From CCMP332 sp040218795 (GTDB lineage Bacteria; Bacteroidota; Bacteroidia; Cytophagales; CCMP332): a DNA stretch of 64,000 nucleotides. Made by a program: the position numbers and the translations under genes. The notes beneath the pieces were generated by a model, which was not told the DNA's origin, did no database searches, and worked only from the letters and a program-made list of their open reading frames with translations. Positions 16,743-24,823 of this stretch are shown here, piece by piece. The stretch covers positions 248,001-312,000 of the forward strand of contig JAVJQT010000003.1 in NCBI GenBank assembly GCA_040218795.1. Direction: 5' to 3'. How positions within the stretch are numbered: position 1 is the stretch's first letter; every line of letters starts with the position of its first letter.

Positions 16743-17092
16743 AAAGGCAAATCATCGGAACCTTCCTGATCTCCAAAAGAACTTACATCCGGTTCCTGAT
16801 TGTATTCATCACGCACTGAATTTTCACCCGCTTTCTGAACTTGCCATGCTTTTACATCGGTGTACCAGCGGCCGTTATATTCGCGGCTTTCTATATCCAC
16901 TTTTGCGCTGATCATATCACCTTCTGTTAAATTGGCCTCATCAATCTTATCACCCCAAAGTGTAAAGCATATTTTCTTGGGGTATTGGCTTTCAGTTTCT
17001 ATCACAATGCTTTGTTTTCGCCATTGATTTCCATTTTTTGATGTACCTGATTCTTCCTGTAACTTTTGAACGACTTTACCTGCTATTTCCAT
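16739..17092 (-). CDS. DUF3127 protein with SSB-like acidic C-terminus
   Basis: A 117-aa protein of the Bacteroidota DUF3127 family. The first 90 residues look like an OB fold ('MEIAGKVVQKLQEES', 'KKICFTLWGDKIDEA', 'GDMISAKVDIESREYNGRWYTDVKAW'). After a short linker it ends in a disordered acidic tail 'GDQEGSDDLPF'. This is close to the DDDIPF tip by which single-stranded-DNA-binding protein recruits replication and repair enzymes. The combination suggests a nucleic-acid-binding protein that docks to the same partners; the function is not established. It is convergent with the 87-aa gene and monocistronic. Confidence 0.8.
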   Translation of the reverse strand: MEIAGKVVQKLQEESGTSKNGNQWRKQSIVIETESQYPKKICFTLWGDKIDEANLTEGDMISAKVDIESREYNGRWYTDVKAWQVQKAGENSVRDEYNQEPDVSSFGDQEGSDDLPF

Positions 17093-17173
17093 GAAGACCT
17101 GTTATTTTTTTATATTTTTAATTAAATCACATCCGTATTCAACACGGGATTCAAATTTACTAATTTTAAAAAG

Positions 17174-17419
17174 ATGCACAGTCTAAGTCTTTTCGAATTT
17201 CAGCAATTAAGTTTGGATAAACAGGTAGATCTTTTGACTGCTAAAGCACAATACCTTGCCTGGAAAAGCGAGGGTGAATACAATGTGTATCTCTATAAAT
17301 TTGAAGATTTTTTTGCAGAAGCCTGGATGCATTTGAGGATGAGTAAAATTATCAGAATTTCCTGTAGCAAGATTTCCAGCAGTCCTGAAGGCTATGATAA
17401 AGACATTAAAATATCCTGA
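17174..17419 (+). CDS. Short conserved-looking protein, function unknown
   Basis: An 81-aa protein with an ATG start ('MHSLSLFEFQQLSLDKQVDLL'). It begins with an amphipathic helical half, followed by 'GEYNVYLYKFEDFFAEAWMH', which looks like a strand and helix pair, and ends in a short serine-rich tail. There is no signal peptide, membrane segment or known motif. It is a stand-alone gene that ends 4 bp from the convergent Hpt-like gene. Codon use resembles its neighbours, so it is likely real. Confidence 0.6.
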   Translation: MHSLSLFEFQQLSLDKQVDLLTAKAQYLAWKSEGEYNVYLYKFEDFFAEAWMHLRMSKIIRISCSKISSSPEGYDKDIKIS

Positions 17420-17423
17420 TCAA

Positions 17424-17840
17424 CTATTCCCCCACTTTTGATTCAGATCTTTCTTTGATCATTATATTCAATGCCTTTTCGCTTTCTTTCAATACTTCAG
17501 CCAGCAAAATGCCTGCATTTTTTAAAGGAGGAATATTTCTCTTTTTGGCATGTTCATAAATAAAAGTACTTATAACCACCACCCTTTCAGTTCCGATGTA
17601 AAGCGATGAATCCCTCAATTCATTGGCTAAAGCATAAATTTCCGAGGTTTTCTTTTTCTTTATGAATTCCTGAATTTGATGGCATATATCTTTTGCCTTT
17701 TTAAGATATTGACCAATTAAATTTTCAGCAAAATCACGATCACCGAGATCAAAAATTGATTTAATTACCTTCTCATTTAAAATAGGAAAACCTGCAGCCT
17801 GTTCAATATTTGCCAGATTATGTTTGTTATTGCTCTGCAT
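17424..17840 (-). CDS. Hpt-like helical protein lacking the phospho-histidine
   Basis: A 138-aa all-helical protein. Residues 71-86, LANELRDSSLYIGTER, align without gaps to the Hpt core pattern L-A-H-x-L-K-G-S-x-x-x-[IL]-G-A-E-R. The phosphorylated histidine is Asn73 (codon AAT) and the following K-G is R-D. The first half, 'VIKSIFDLGDRDFAENLIGQYLKKAKDICHQI', has the usual first helices of Hpt proteins ('F...L..Y'). It is therefore probably a former phosphotransfer protein that can no longer carry phosphate and may only bind receivers. Assignment to the Hpt fold is by eye; confirmation needs a profile or structure search. Confidence 0.6.
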   Translation of the reverse strand: MQSNNKHNLANIEQAAGFPILNEKVIKSIFDLGDRDFAENLIGQYLKKAKDICHQIQEFIKKKKTSEIYALANELRDSSLYIGTERVVVISTFIYEHAKKRNIPPLKNAGILLAEVLKESEKALNIMIKERSESKVGE

Positions 17841-17973
17841 AAAACAAATATGTTAATAACATATCTTTTAAAATTTAAGAAAATTAATTGAATATTACAT
17901 CAGACTTATTTCAAACATTTTAAGAGCATTCTAGGAACAATTTTTATTTTGTCATTTAAGTCATGAATTTTGA

Positions 17974-18555
17974 GTGGTGCGCTATTTCATTTTTAATAAG
18001 CCTTTTCGCGTTTTATGCCAATTCAGTTCCGAAGGGGACAAAAAGACACTTAAGGATTTTAATTTCCCAAAAAATATTTATCCATTGGGGCGACTTGATT
18101 ATGACTCAGAAGGACTTTTAATTCTCAGTGACGATAAAAAGCTCAATCACTTGCTTCTCAATCCACAATTCAATCATAAAAAGACCTATCTGGCCCAATT
18201 AGAAGGAGATTTATCAGAGGCGGAAATACAACTTTTTAAAAATGGACTTGAACTAAACATTAAAGGCAAAGAATTTAAAAGCCGGCCGGCCGAAATTGAG
18301 AGAATGGATATTAGCCTTCCGGAAAGAGTACCGCCCATTCGTTTTAGAAAAAATAGTCCAAGCCCATGGTACAAAATCAGCATTTCTGAAGGGAAAAACC
18401 GACAAATAAGAAAAATGTGCGCCGCAGTAAACCATCCGGTTCTCCGTTTGATCCGTACCGCCATTGAAGATATAGCATTAAATGACCTCGCACCCGGCGA
18501 GAAAATTGAGCTATCAAGAAATGTAGTTTACCGAAAACTTAAGATAAATGAATGA
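17974..18555 (+). CDS. RluE/RsuA-type rRNA pseudouridine synthase
   Basis: A 193-aa pseudouridine synthase without the N-terminal S4 domain. 'GRLDYDSEGLLILSDD' holds the catalytic aspartate; 'HKKTYLAQLEGDLSE' is motif II-like; 'WYKISISEGKNRQIRKMCAAV' and 'HPVLRLIRTAIEDIALNDLAPGE' close the domain. The compact size and the insert 'PPIRFRKNSPSPWYK' match E. coli RluE, which modifies U2457 of 23S rRNA; the exact target here is inferred. The start is GTG at 17974, or the next codon, also GTG. A weak TATTTTG promoter element lies near 17946-17952. Confidence 0.88.
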   Translation: MVRYFIFNKPFRVLCQFSSEGDKKTLKDFNFPKNIYPLGRLDYDSEGLLILSDDKKLNHLLLNPQFNHKKTYLAQLEGDLSEAEIQLFKNGLELNIKGKEFKSRPAEIERMDISLPERVPPIRFRKNSPSPWYKISISEGKNRQIRKMCAAVNHPVLRLIRTAIEDIALNDLAPGEKIELSRNVVYRKLKINE

Positions 18556-18563
18556 GATAAGGG

Positions 18564-18594
18564 TTCCTCAATTAATCGGATTAAACTACATTTG
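18564..18594 (+). promoter_or_regulatory. Promoter for the methyltransferase at 18613
   Basis: TACATTTG at 18587-18594 is an exact -7 element; TTCC at 18564-18567 is a poor -33. It lies 18 nt ahead of ATG 18613 and overlaps the alternative TTG at 18592, which argues for the ATG as the true start. Confidence 0.5.
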
Positions 18595-18612
18595 CAGCCC
18601 AATTCGATTATT

Positions 18613-19380
18613 ATGAAGTATTTGATCAGTTTTTTGATCCGATTTGTACCCCGGACCACGCTTCAGCGTTTTAGCCATATTGGCTTGAGGATAATGGCGG
18701 TATTTTACAGAGGAAACAATGTGGAATGTCCGATTTCAGGAAAGACTTACAGAAAATTTTTGCCTTATGGCAGAATTAATCCCAGAGAAAATGCCCTTTG
18801 CCCTGATTCGCTTTCACTTGAAAGACATCGGCTTTTATGGCTTTACCTCAAAGAGAAAACCAATTTTTTTACTGAAGACATCCGCTTTCTCCATGTGGCT
18901 CCTGAGTTGTGTTTTATGGATCGTTTTGAGCAAATGAACAATTTGGATTGGATTACTGCAGATTTGGTATCTCCGCTGGCCAAAGTAAAAATGGATCTTC
19001 ACAACATCCCTTTTGGCGATAACCAATTTGATTGTGTGATGGCCAACCATGTCTTGGAACATGTGAAAGATGACATCGCCTGCATGAAAGAAATATACAG
19101 GGTATTAAAACCGGGAGGCTGGGCCATAATGCAAGTGCCATTGGATACTTCCAGAAGCGATACTTATGAGAACTGGGATATCACAGAACCTTCTGATAGA
19201 GAAAAGCATTTTGGACAAAGAGATCATGTACGACTTTACGGAACGGATTATAATAAACGTTTAGAATCTGCCGGGTTTGAAGTAAAAGTGGATGATTATG
19301 TAAAACAGATTCCTGAAGAAAAAGTAAAACGATATGCCCTTGCTCCGGAAGAAATGATCTATTTCTGTAAAAAAAATTAA
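18613..19380 (+). CDS. SAM-dependent methyltransferase with degenerate zinc-ribbon N-terminus
   Basis: A 255-aa methyltransferase (ATG start). The core has 'FLHVAPELCFMDRF', 'DWITADLVSPLAKVKMDLHNIPF', 'FDCVMANHVLEHVKDD' and 'IYRVLKPGGWAIMQVPLD', the Methyltransf_11 pattern. The N-terminal 'VECPISGKTYRKF...ALCPDSLSLERHRLLWLYLKE' corresponds to a region that in related proteins carries CPxC...CPxC zinc ligands; here each second cysteine is serine. The substrate is unknown; relatives sit near glycan genes, and here a GT2 glycosyltransferase is convergent 2 bp away. Confidence 0.85.
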   Translation: MKYLISFLIRFVPRTTLQRFSHIGLRIMAVFYRGNNVECPISGKTYRKFLPYGRINPRENALCPDSLSLERHRLLWLYLKEKTNFFTEDIRFLHVAPELCFMDRFEQMNNLDWITADLVSPLAKVKMDLHNIPFGDNQFDCVMANHVLEHVKDDIACMKEIYRVLKPGGWAIMQVPLDTSRSDTYENWDITEPSDREKHFGQRDHVRLYGTDYNKRLESAGFEVKVDDYVKQIPEEKVKRYALAPEEMIYFCKKN

Positions 19381-19382
19381 GC

Positions 19383-20336
19383 CTATAGATTGATCATATC
19401 CTCTATCTGGTAATCCCCTTTTTTATTGGAATCCAGACTGATCAATTCAGCGAGATAACCCGCAAGAAATAATTGCACGCCTACCACAATTCCAACCAGG
19501 GCCAAATAAAACAATGGTTGTTCGGTTACCGGTCTTGCCGGAATGTGCTGATAAACATCATAGACTTTTCGACCCAGTATAAATGCGCTGATAAGAAATC
19601 CTATAAAGAAAGAAAGGATTCCAAATGAGCCAAAAAAATGCATCGGTCGTTTTTTGAATTTGGTGATAAATGTGACCGAAAGGAGATCGAGAAATCCAAA
19701 AATAAATCGCTCGAGACCAAATTTCGTCGTCCCGTATTTTCTGGCCCTGTGTTCCACTACTTTTTCACCAATGCGACTGAATCCATTCCATTTTGCAAGC
19801 ATCGGGATATATCTATGCAATTCACCATAGACGTTAATTTGCTTGACAACTTCTTTTTTGTAGGCCTTCAAACCGCAATTAAAATCATGGAGTTTAATTC
19901 CGGAAAAACCCCTTGTAACAGCATTGAACAATTTTGTGGGAATCGTTTTGGTAATTGGGTCGTATCTTTTCTTTTTCCATCCTGAAACAAGATCGTAATT
20001 CTCTTCGGTGACCATTTTAAAAAGAGCAGGAAGCTCATCAGGGCTGTCCTGAAGATCGGCATCCATTGTAAATACCACCTTTCCAAGCGTATGTTCAAAA
20101 CCAACGTTTAATGCCGCCGATTTTCCATAATTTCTTCTAAAGGATATTCCTTTAATATTTGAATTTTCATGGCAAAGTCTTTCGATCACTTCCCATGAAT
20201 TGTCGGTGCTGCCATCGTCAATTAAAATCACCTCATAACTATAGTGATGTTCATTCATGACCCGTTTTATCCAGTCACAAAGTTCAGGCAAAGACTCTGC
20301 CTCATTTAAAAGTGGAATTACTATAGAAATATCCAA
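19383..20336 (-). CDS. GT2 family glycosyltransferase, polyprenyl-phosphate type
   Basis: A 317-aa membrane glycosyltransferase of the DPM1/GtrB/ArnC type. The GT-A domain shows 'VIPLLNEAESLPEL', 'LIDDGSTDNSWEVIE', 'SFRRNYGKSAALNVGF' and the metal-binding 'TMDADLQDSPDELPAL'. Two C-terminal transmembrane helices (about 228-252 and 268-292) anchor it. Such enzymes move a sugar from a nucleotide to undecaprenyl phosphate at the inner membrane for cell-envelope glycans. It is the last gene of the reverse operon starting at 24715, 11 bp after the DUF4199 gene. Confidence 0.92.
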   Translation of the reverse strand: MDISIVIPLLNEAESLPELCDWIKRVMNEHHYSYEVILIDDGSTDNSWEVIERLCHENSNIKGISFRRNYGKSAALNVGFEHTLGKVVFTMDADLQDSPDELPALFKMVTEENYDLVSGWKKKRYDPITKTIPTKLFNAVTRGFSGIKLHDFNCGLKAYKKEVVKQINVYGELHRYIPMLAKWNGFSRIGEKVVEHRARKYGTTKFGLERFIFGFLDLLSVTFITKFKKRPMHFFGSFGILSFFIGFLISAFILGRKVYDVYQHIPARPVTEQPLFYLALVGIVVGVQLFLAGYLAELISLDSNKKGDYQIEDMINL

Positions 20337-20347
20337 TAATGCAGGAT

Positions 20348-20866
20348 TTAAAGTTGTACGGGCTTTTTGTTTTTCATAATTGCAGCTACAATAAGTGCAA
20401 TAATTGCCCCGAGAAAAATATTAACTACAAAACCAATTACCGTCATCATTTCAGGATTCATAACCCATTCCGACATGCTCATGGCCATGTCAATTTGCTC
20501 ATCACTGAGACCCTGGCTCTCCATTTCGTTTAATTGAATTTCTTTAATTCTTTCTACAATCCCGGTATCTATGAATTTCATATAGATATAAGATAAAATG
20601 CCTGAAAAAACACCAGATATGGCTAGAATAAGCATTCCCATGCCAAAGCCTTCACCAAATTCCATAAATCCTTCATTGGCTGCTTTATATTCCTGAAAAG
20701 CAAAAATAAGGGCTCCTAGTACCAATGCCAGACTTACAAGTTGTATCATACCATCATTGGCAAAGAGTTCAAAAAGATTGACTACCAGACCTACAATAGT
20801 GCTCATCAAACCGAGAATTAATCCCCATTTCATTCCCTGGCTTTTAATCGTTACTTCATTTTCCAT
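20348..20866 (-). CDS. DUF4199 membrane protein
   Basis: A 172-aa integral membrane protein with about four transmembrane helices ('WGLILGLMSTIVGLVVNLF', 'LVSLALVLGALIFAF', 'GMGMLILAISGVFSGILSYIYM', and the C-terminal 'VIGFVVNIFLGAIIALIVAAI'). Between helices three and four is an acidic helical loop, 'IVERIKEIQLNEMESQGLSDEQIDMAMSMSEW'. This layout is that of DUF4199, a Bacteroidota family of unknown role. It overlaps the preceding DUF4199-like gene by 11 nt, so the two are probably paralogues working together. Confidence 0.85.
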   Translation of the reverse strand: MENEVTIKSQGMKWGLILGLMSTIVGLVVNLFELFANDGMIQLVSLALVLGALIFAFQEYKAANEGFMEFGEGFGMGMLILAISGVFSGILSYIYMKFIDTGIVERIKEIQLNEMESQGLSDEQIDMAMSMSEWVMNPEMMTVIGFVVNIFLGAIIALIVAAIMKNKKPVQL

Positions 20867-21449
20867 TGTGATTGTTTTTTTTAATTAGACGGTCTCTGCT
20901 CAATATCATTACAAAATGCATCAGCAAAATAAGTACAAAAGAAATAAAGACAATAAAAGGACTAGCCAAAAATAATTTCTGCAAAGTATCAGCGCTAATA
21001 TTTCCGGCGGTTTTCTCCTCAATGTCTTTTAGATATATATCAATTTCATTTTCTTTTAACCCTCTTGCAATAAAACTTTCTCGATTGTTGTTTATCTCCT
21101 CGATCGATTTATCCTTGTATTCCTTAACTGTATCCTCCATTTTGGGAAGAGCTATATTCATAAATGAAACGTATATCATGATCCCGAGTAATGCAGCCAG
21201 CGCATTGAGTACGATGGTTTGGAGGATTTTATAGGATTTGAATGCATTTTTTATATGATAATTTAATGAAGCCAAAAAAACGGTAAAAGCCAGCAGAATT
21301 ACATCCCAAAAAAGGAATTCCGAATTCAGTGGGTTGAATCCTGAGAAGTAAACCAGGGCAAACATTAAAATCAATGCAATTCCACCTCCTATTCCACCAA
21401 TCAAAAGATAGGGTGCCAATACATTTTTAATCTTATCAGAGGTTGACAA
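20856..21449 (-). CDS. DUF4199-like membrane protein
   Basis: A 197-aa membrane protein with the same plan as its neighbour: three helices near the N-terminus ('YLLIGGIGGGIALILMFALVYF', 'FWDVILLAFTVFLASL', 'IVLNALAALLGIMIYVSF'), a long charged loop ('EYKDKSIEEINNNRESFIARGLKENEIDIYL'), and a last helix 'FIVFISFVLILLMHFVMIL'. The start is TTG at 21449, inside the 3' end of the dihydroorotase-like gene (14-nt overlap); no in-frame ATG precedes the first helix. Function unknown. Confidence 0.78.
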   Translation of the reverse strand: MSTSDKIKNVLAPYLLIGGIGGGIALILMFALVYFSGFNPLNSEFLFWDVILLAFTVFLASLNYHIKNAFKSYKILQTIVLNALAALLGIMIYVSFMNIALPKMEDTVKEYKDKSIEEINNNRESFIARGLKENEIDIYLKDIEEKTAGNISADTLQKLFLASPFIVFISFVLILLMHFVMILSRDRLIKKNNHNGK

Positions 21450-22701
21450 ATGCTATTCCTTTATTAAATGTGGCTATAATTCGCGAATTAAATGAATGGC
21501 CTTTCAAAGGACTGTTTTGAGGCCGGCCCCCTCCTGTTTTTGGATTGTATTGCCATTCTGAATTTAGTGAAAACAGGGTTAAATCGGCATTTACACCTTC
21601 TGCTATTGCGGGCCTTGCTCTTTTTAAAATGGAATCAGGGGCATCCGTAATTTTATAAATCAACTTTTCAAGCCCAATGACCTGATCTGCTTTTTTATAT
21701 AACATTGGAAATAATGTTTCCAAGCCAATGATTCCAAAATCAGCCAAATCAAATTCGAGATTTTTGCCCTCTTCATTTATGCCCTTGTGATCAGATACTA
21801 TGGCATCGATGGTGTCGTCCTTCAATGCTTTCCAAAATAATTCTATGTCCTTTTTTGTTCTCAGCGGAGGTCTTGTTTTGTAATTGCTGTCATAATCCAT
21901 CAGTGAGGAATCATCCAATATTAAATGGTGGGCAGCAATATCACAACTTACTTTTAATTTCTTCTTTTTGGCCTCTCTAATTAAATCAAGACTTTTCGGT
22001 GTTGAAATATGTGCAAAATGCAAACGCCCGCCATAATGTTCGAGTAATTCGAGATTTCGCTGTACCCTTGAGGATTCCGCAATATTGGGAATGCCTTTTA
22101 ATCCGAGTCGGGTACTTATTTCGCCCTCATTGATCTGCCCGTTTTCGGAAATTTCCAAATCTTCGGCATGACACATAATTAGTCCATCAAATTTTTGAAC
22201 ATAGAGTAGCGCATGTGCCAGGAGCTCAGTATTCTTGATATCCTTGTCGCCATCCGTAAAGACGACCGCACCCGCATGATGCAGATCTATCATTTCAGCC
22301 AATTCCTCTCCATCTGTATTTTTACTCAATGCAGCAGAAGGCAATATATTGACCGCATAGGGCTTTGCGCTATTTAACAGGCTTTTGACCATGTCTTTAT
22401 GGCCAACAACCGGGTCAGTGTTAGGGAGTGTTACAATAGAAGTAAAGCCACCTCGAGAGGCAGATTCCATTAAATATTCTATTTTCTCATCCTGCTCAAA
22501 TCCGGGATCTTTTAAATGAACCCTCAGATCGGTCCAGCCTTTGCTCAAATAGAGATCATCACCATCAAAAGATTTGGATGCTTTTAATTCCTTTTTTGAG
22601 ATTTGTTTGATTTTGCCATTTTCAATTAGCAAAGAGACTTTTTGTTGGTGATAATCAGAACCCTGATCGAGAATAGTGACATTATTTATGGCGTATTTCA
22701 T
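21436..22701 (-). CDS. Dihydroorotase-like protein, probably non-catalytic
   Basis: A 421-aa amidohydrolase-fold protein of the class I dihydroorotase family, which closes carbamoyl-aspartate to dihydroorotate in pyrimidine synthesis. The fold markers are present ('ESASRGGFTSIVTLPNTDP', 'LHFAHISTPKSLDLI', 'VSCDIAAHHLILDDS', 'FGIIGLETLFPML'). However, the metal motif DxHxH reads D-L-R60-V-H62, so the first histidine is arginine (codon AGG). The later D-H-A-P-H reads D304-H-K-G-I. Active class I enzymes need these residues. It resembles the non-catalytic PyrX/PyrC' partners that support aspartate transcarbamoylase. It is the second gene of the operon, 1 bp after the BatA-like gene; no pyrB is near. 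Confidence 0.85.
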   Translation of the reverse strand: MKYAINNVTILDQGSDYHQQKVSLLIENGKIKQISKKELKASKSFDGDDLYLSKGWTDLRVHLKDPGFEQDEKIEYLMESASRGGFTSIVTLPNTDPVVGHKDMVKSLLNSAKPYAVNILPSAALSKNTDGEELAEMIDLHHAGAVVFTDGDKDIKNTELLAHALLYVQKFDGLIMCHAEDLEISENGQINEGEISTRLGLKGIPNIAESSRVQRNLELLEHYGGRLHFAHISTPKSLDLIREAKKKKLKVSCDIAAHHLILDDSSLMDYDSNYKTRPPLRTKKDIELFWKALKDDTIDAIVSDHKGINEEGKNLEFDLADFGIIGLETLFPMLYKKADQVIGLEKLIYKITDAPDSILKRARPAIAEGVNADLTLFSLNSEWQYNPKTGGGRPQNSPLKGHSFNSRIIATFNKGIAFVNL

Positions 22702-22702
22702 A

Positions 22703-24715
22703 TTAGAGGTATCTCAATAACAATACTTCTGCGACTAGGAATAACAGGGAGCAAATTAAGAAATATTTCCATAGCGGCGTACCAAAATGCGATTCCTTAT
22801 ACTCTCCTGCAAACTCTCTTATTTCCCCCTCTTCATTTAGGTTTATTGCATCACCCCCTTTAATTTTTTCTTTTAATTCATGGGCTTCATAGGCATTTAA
22901 ATCCGACTCTTCCTTATCTGTATTGATGGCAATGGTTCCCAAAACACTATCCTCGATCACCAATTGATAAAAACCCTGCTCCAGCTTTTCAGCGGGCAAA
23001 TCAAATTTTATTCCTTCCGGCACCGGTCTCTGTTCCGGGATAATTTCAATCGATTCATTTCTCAATTTTATTGCTGACTCTCCCTGATTTGTCCGGGGCA
23101 TTTTCCAAAGAATTGATTTTTCACCAAAATTATAAGCAAGGCGAGTGGCAGATTTTCCAATAAAAGACGTACTGACTTTGTACATAACTGGTACAAAAAT
23201 AGAATGTCTGAAAAAATTACTTCTCCCTTTCTGTATGTCTCCAGAAATCACAAAAACTTTTCCTTTTCCATAAGATTTTTCACCGAGAAAAGCTTTACCA
23301 TCTTTAAATTTCAAATGAACAACGTCCATATTTCTGATATCCAGTTTTGGAATGGCATCGGGCATATCTGTATTTTTCTCAAATCTTTCAAATACACCTT
23401 CAAAGAAAGGGTTCTTCAAATCCGGATCGGCGATGGTTTGTGGCTTGTCATTCTCAAGTACGGAAATATTTCGGATACCAAATTGTTCAAGTACAGGCTT
23501 CAAATTGTTATTTTCTTTACCTGAAATAAATAATACATGTCCATTTTCCTTTATATGCTCATTGAGAATATTGATAAAAAAATCGGGGTATTCATCAAGC
23601 GCATCAACTACGATAAAATCTGCAGATCGCAATAAATTGAAATCGGGATTGGCTATAGCCATAAAGTTGTAATTGAAAAATTCTTCGGTTTGATACAAAG
23701 CCTTGAAATATTGATTTTCCTCCTTCGATACAACCAGAACCGATATATCACTTAAAGATTTTAAAACAAAATAGTATTCATTGTCAAAAAATACCGGGCT
23801 ATCATTGATTTTAATCCTTCCAAGACTCTCGATTTCCTCTGTATTTCGAATTGAGAATTGCAATTCAGAATTTCCATTAGCTCTAAGATTGGTATTGCTC
23901 GCCGCTGCTTGCTTTTCATTGATAAACAGTTTTACAGGGAAATTTTCAATATTTTCTTCTCCGTCATAATTTAAACGTACATGAATATTATTTTCCTGCC
24001 TTCCAAAAATAAAAGGATTGTCAAGCCAGGCTGAATCAATTGATACATTGGAATTATTGCTATTTTGAACCGGAATAAGATGATAAATATTATTTGAATC
24101 CAGAATAATGTTTTCGGGATCTCCAAGCGTTGATTTTTGCAAATCAGAGATAAAAAATATTTCCTTTGGTCCTTTGTGTTCAATTTGATCAATTCTGCGC
24201 AATACCTCATCAAAAGTTCGCGGTATATAGGATTCAATGATCTCGGCCAATCGATCGTAAAATTTTGCTTTGGTATAAGGAAACATGTCCTTGACATTAA
24301 AATTATTGTCGAGGAAATACACATCTTCGTTATTCCCGATTATGTCCGAAAGTGCTTCCAATCCAGCCACACCTTCCTCTAATAGTGTATTGGCATCCTT
24401 TTCCTCCTGCATGCTAAAGGAATTATCCAGATAAAATACCTTAACTCTTTTCTCTGTGTTGGCGCTTTCTTTTGATGCGGGCAAAAAGGGTTGGGCAAAA
24501 GCAAGGACTAAAAAAAACAGAAAGAGAATCCTACTGAGAAGTACGAGATAATGTTTTAAATTCTGGACTGATGCTGTTTGAGTTTTTACACTCTCAAGCA
24601 GACTTACATTGGAGAAAAATATCTTTTTTGGCCTCTGGAAATTAAATAGGTGAATTATTATGGGAATGCTGATAGCTGTAAGTGCCCAGAGAAACTGGGG
24701 ATAAAGAAAATTCAT
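22703..24715 (-). CDS. BatA-domain membrane protein with von Willebrand-like region
   Basis: A 670-aa protein. It starts with the BatA N-terminal helix pair ('FLYPQFLWALTAISIPIIIHLFNFQRPKK', then 'LKHYLVLLSRILFLFFLVLAFAQPF'). A von Willebrand A-like domain follows (about 90-240) with the MIDAS pattern D-N-S-F-S in 'VKVFYLDNSFSM'. Next comes an Ig-like part and a glutamine-amidotransferase-like fold ('VLVVSKEENQYFKALY', 'FIVVDALDEYPD'). A C-terminal helix, 'YFLICSLLFLVAEVLLL', is followed by a short tail. This is the Bacteroidota 'BatA and WFA domain' type; the role is undefined but envelope-related. First gene of a five-gene reverse operon. Confidence 0.88.
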   Translation of the reverse strand: MNFLYPQFLWALTAISIPIIIHLFNFQRPKKIFFSNVSLLESVKTQTASVQNLKHYLVLLSRILFLFFLVLAFAQPFLPASKESANTEKRVKVFYLDNSFSMQEEKDANTLLEEGVAGLEALSDIIGNNEDVYFLDNNFNVKDMFPYTKAKFYDRLAEIIESYIPRTFDEVLRRIDQIEHKGPKEIFFISDLQKSTLGDPENIILDSNNIYHLIPVQNSNNSNVSIDSAWLDNPFIFGRQENNIHVRLNYDGEENIENFPVKLFINEKQAAASNTNLRANGNSELQFSIRNTEEIESLGRIKINDSPVFFDNEYYFVLKSLSDISVLVVSKEENQYFKALYQTEEFFNYNFMAIANPDFNLLRSADFIVVDALDEYPDFFINILNEHIKENGHVLFISGKENNNLKPVLEQFGIRNISVLENDKPQTIADPDLKNPFFEGVFERFEKNTDMPDAIPKLDIRNMDVVHLKFKDGKAFLGEKSYGKGKVFVISGDIQKGRSNFFRHSIFVPVMYKVSTSFIGKSATRLAYNFGEKSILWKMPRTNQGESAIKLRNESIEIIPEQRPVPEGIKFDLPAEKLEQGFYQLVIEDSVLGTIAINTDKEESDLNAYEAHELKEKIKGGDAINLNEEGEIREFAGEYKESHFGTPLWKYFLICSLLFLVAEVLLLRYL

Positions 24716-24823
24716 AATATATTCAACCTCTCTGTATTTCCAACGACGTGAAATTATAATAAGTATTGTTGAATTAAAACCATTTTTCTTTGTTAATCAG
24801 TCAAAAGCAAAAATTAAAAATTA

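Noticed and set aside
18592..18612. TTG start for the methyltransferase at 18592.
   Set aside because: The TTG is the end of an exact -7 promoter box, so it would not be inside the transcript; ATG 18613 is used.
21436..22701. Plain pyrC annotation.
   Set aside because: Two metal-binding blocks carry substitutions (R60, I308) that active class I enzymes do not tolerate.
24716..24823. Promoters for the divergent BatA operon and nitroreductase.
   Set aside because: No TAnnTTTG match on either strand; only loose AT-rich matches.
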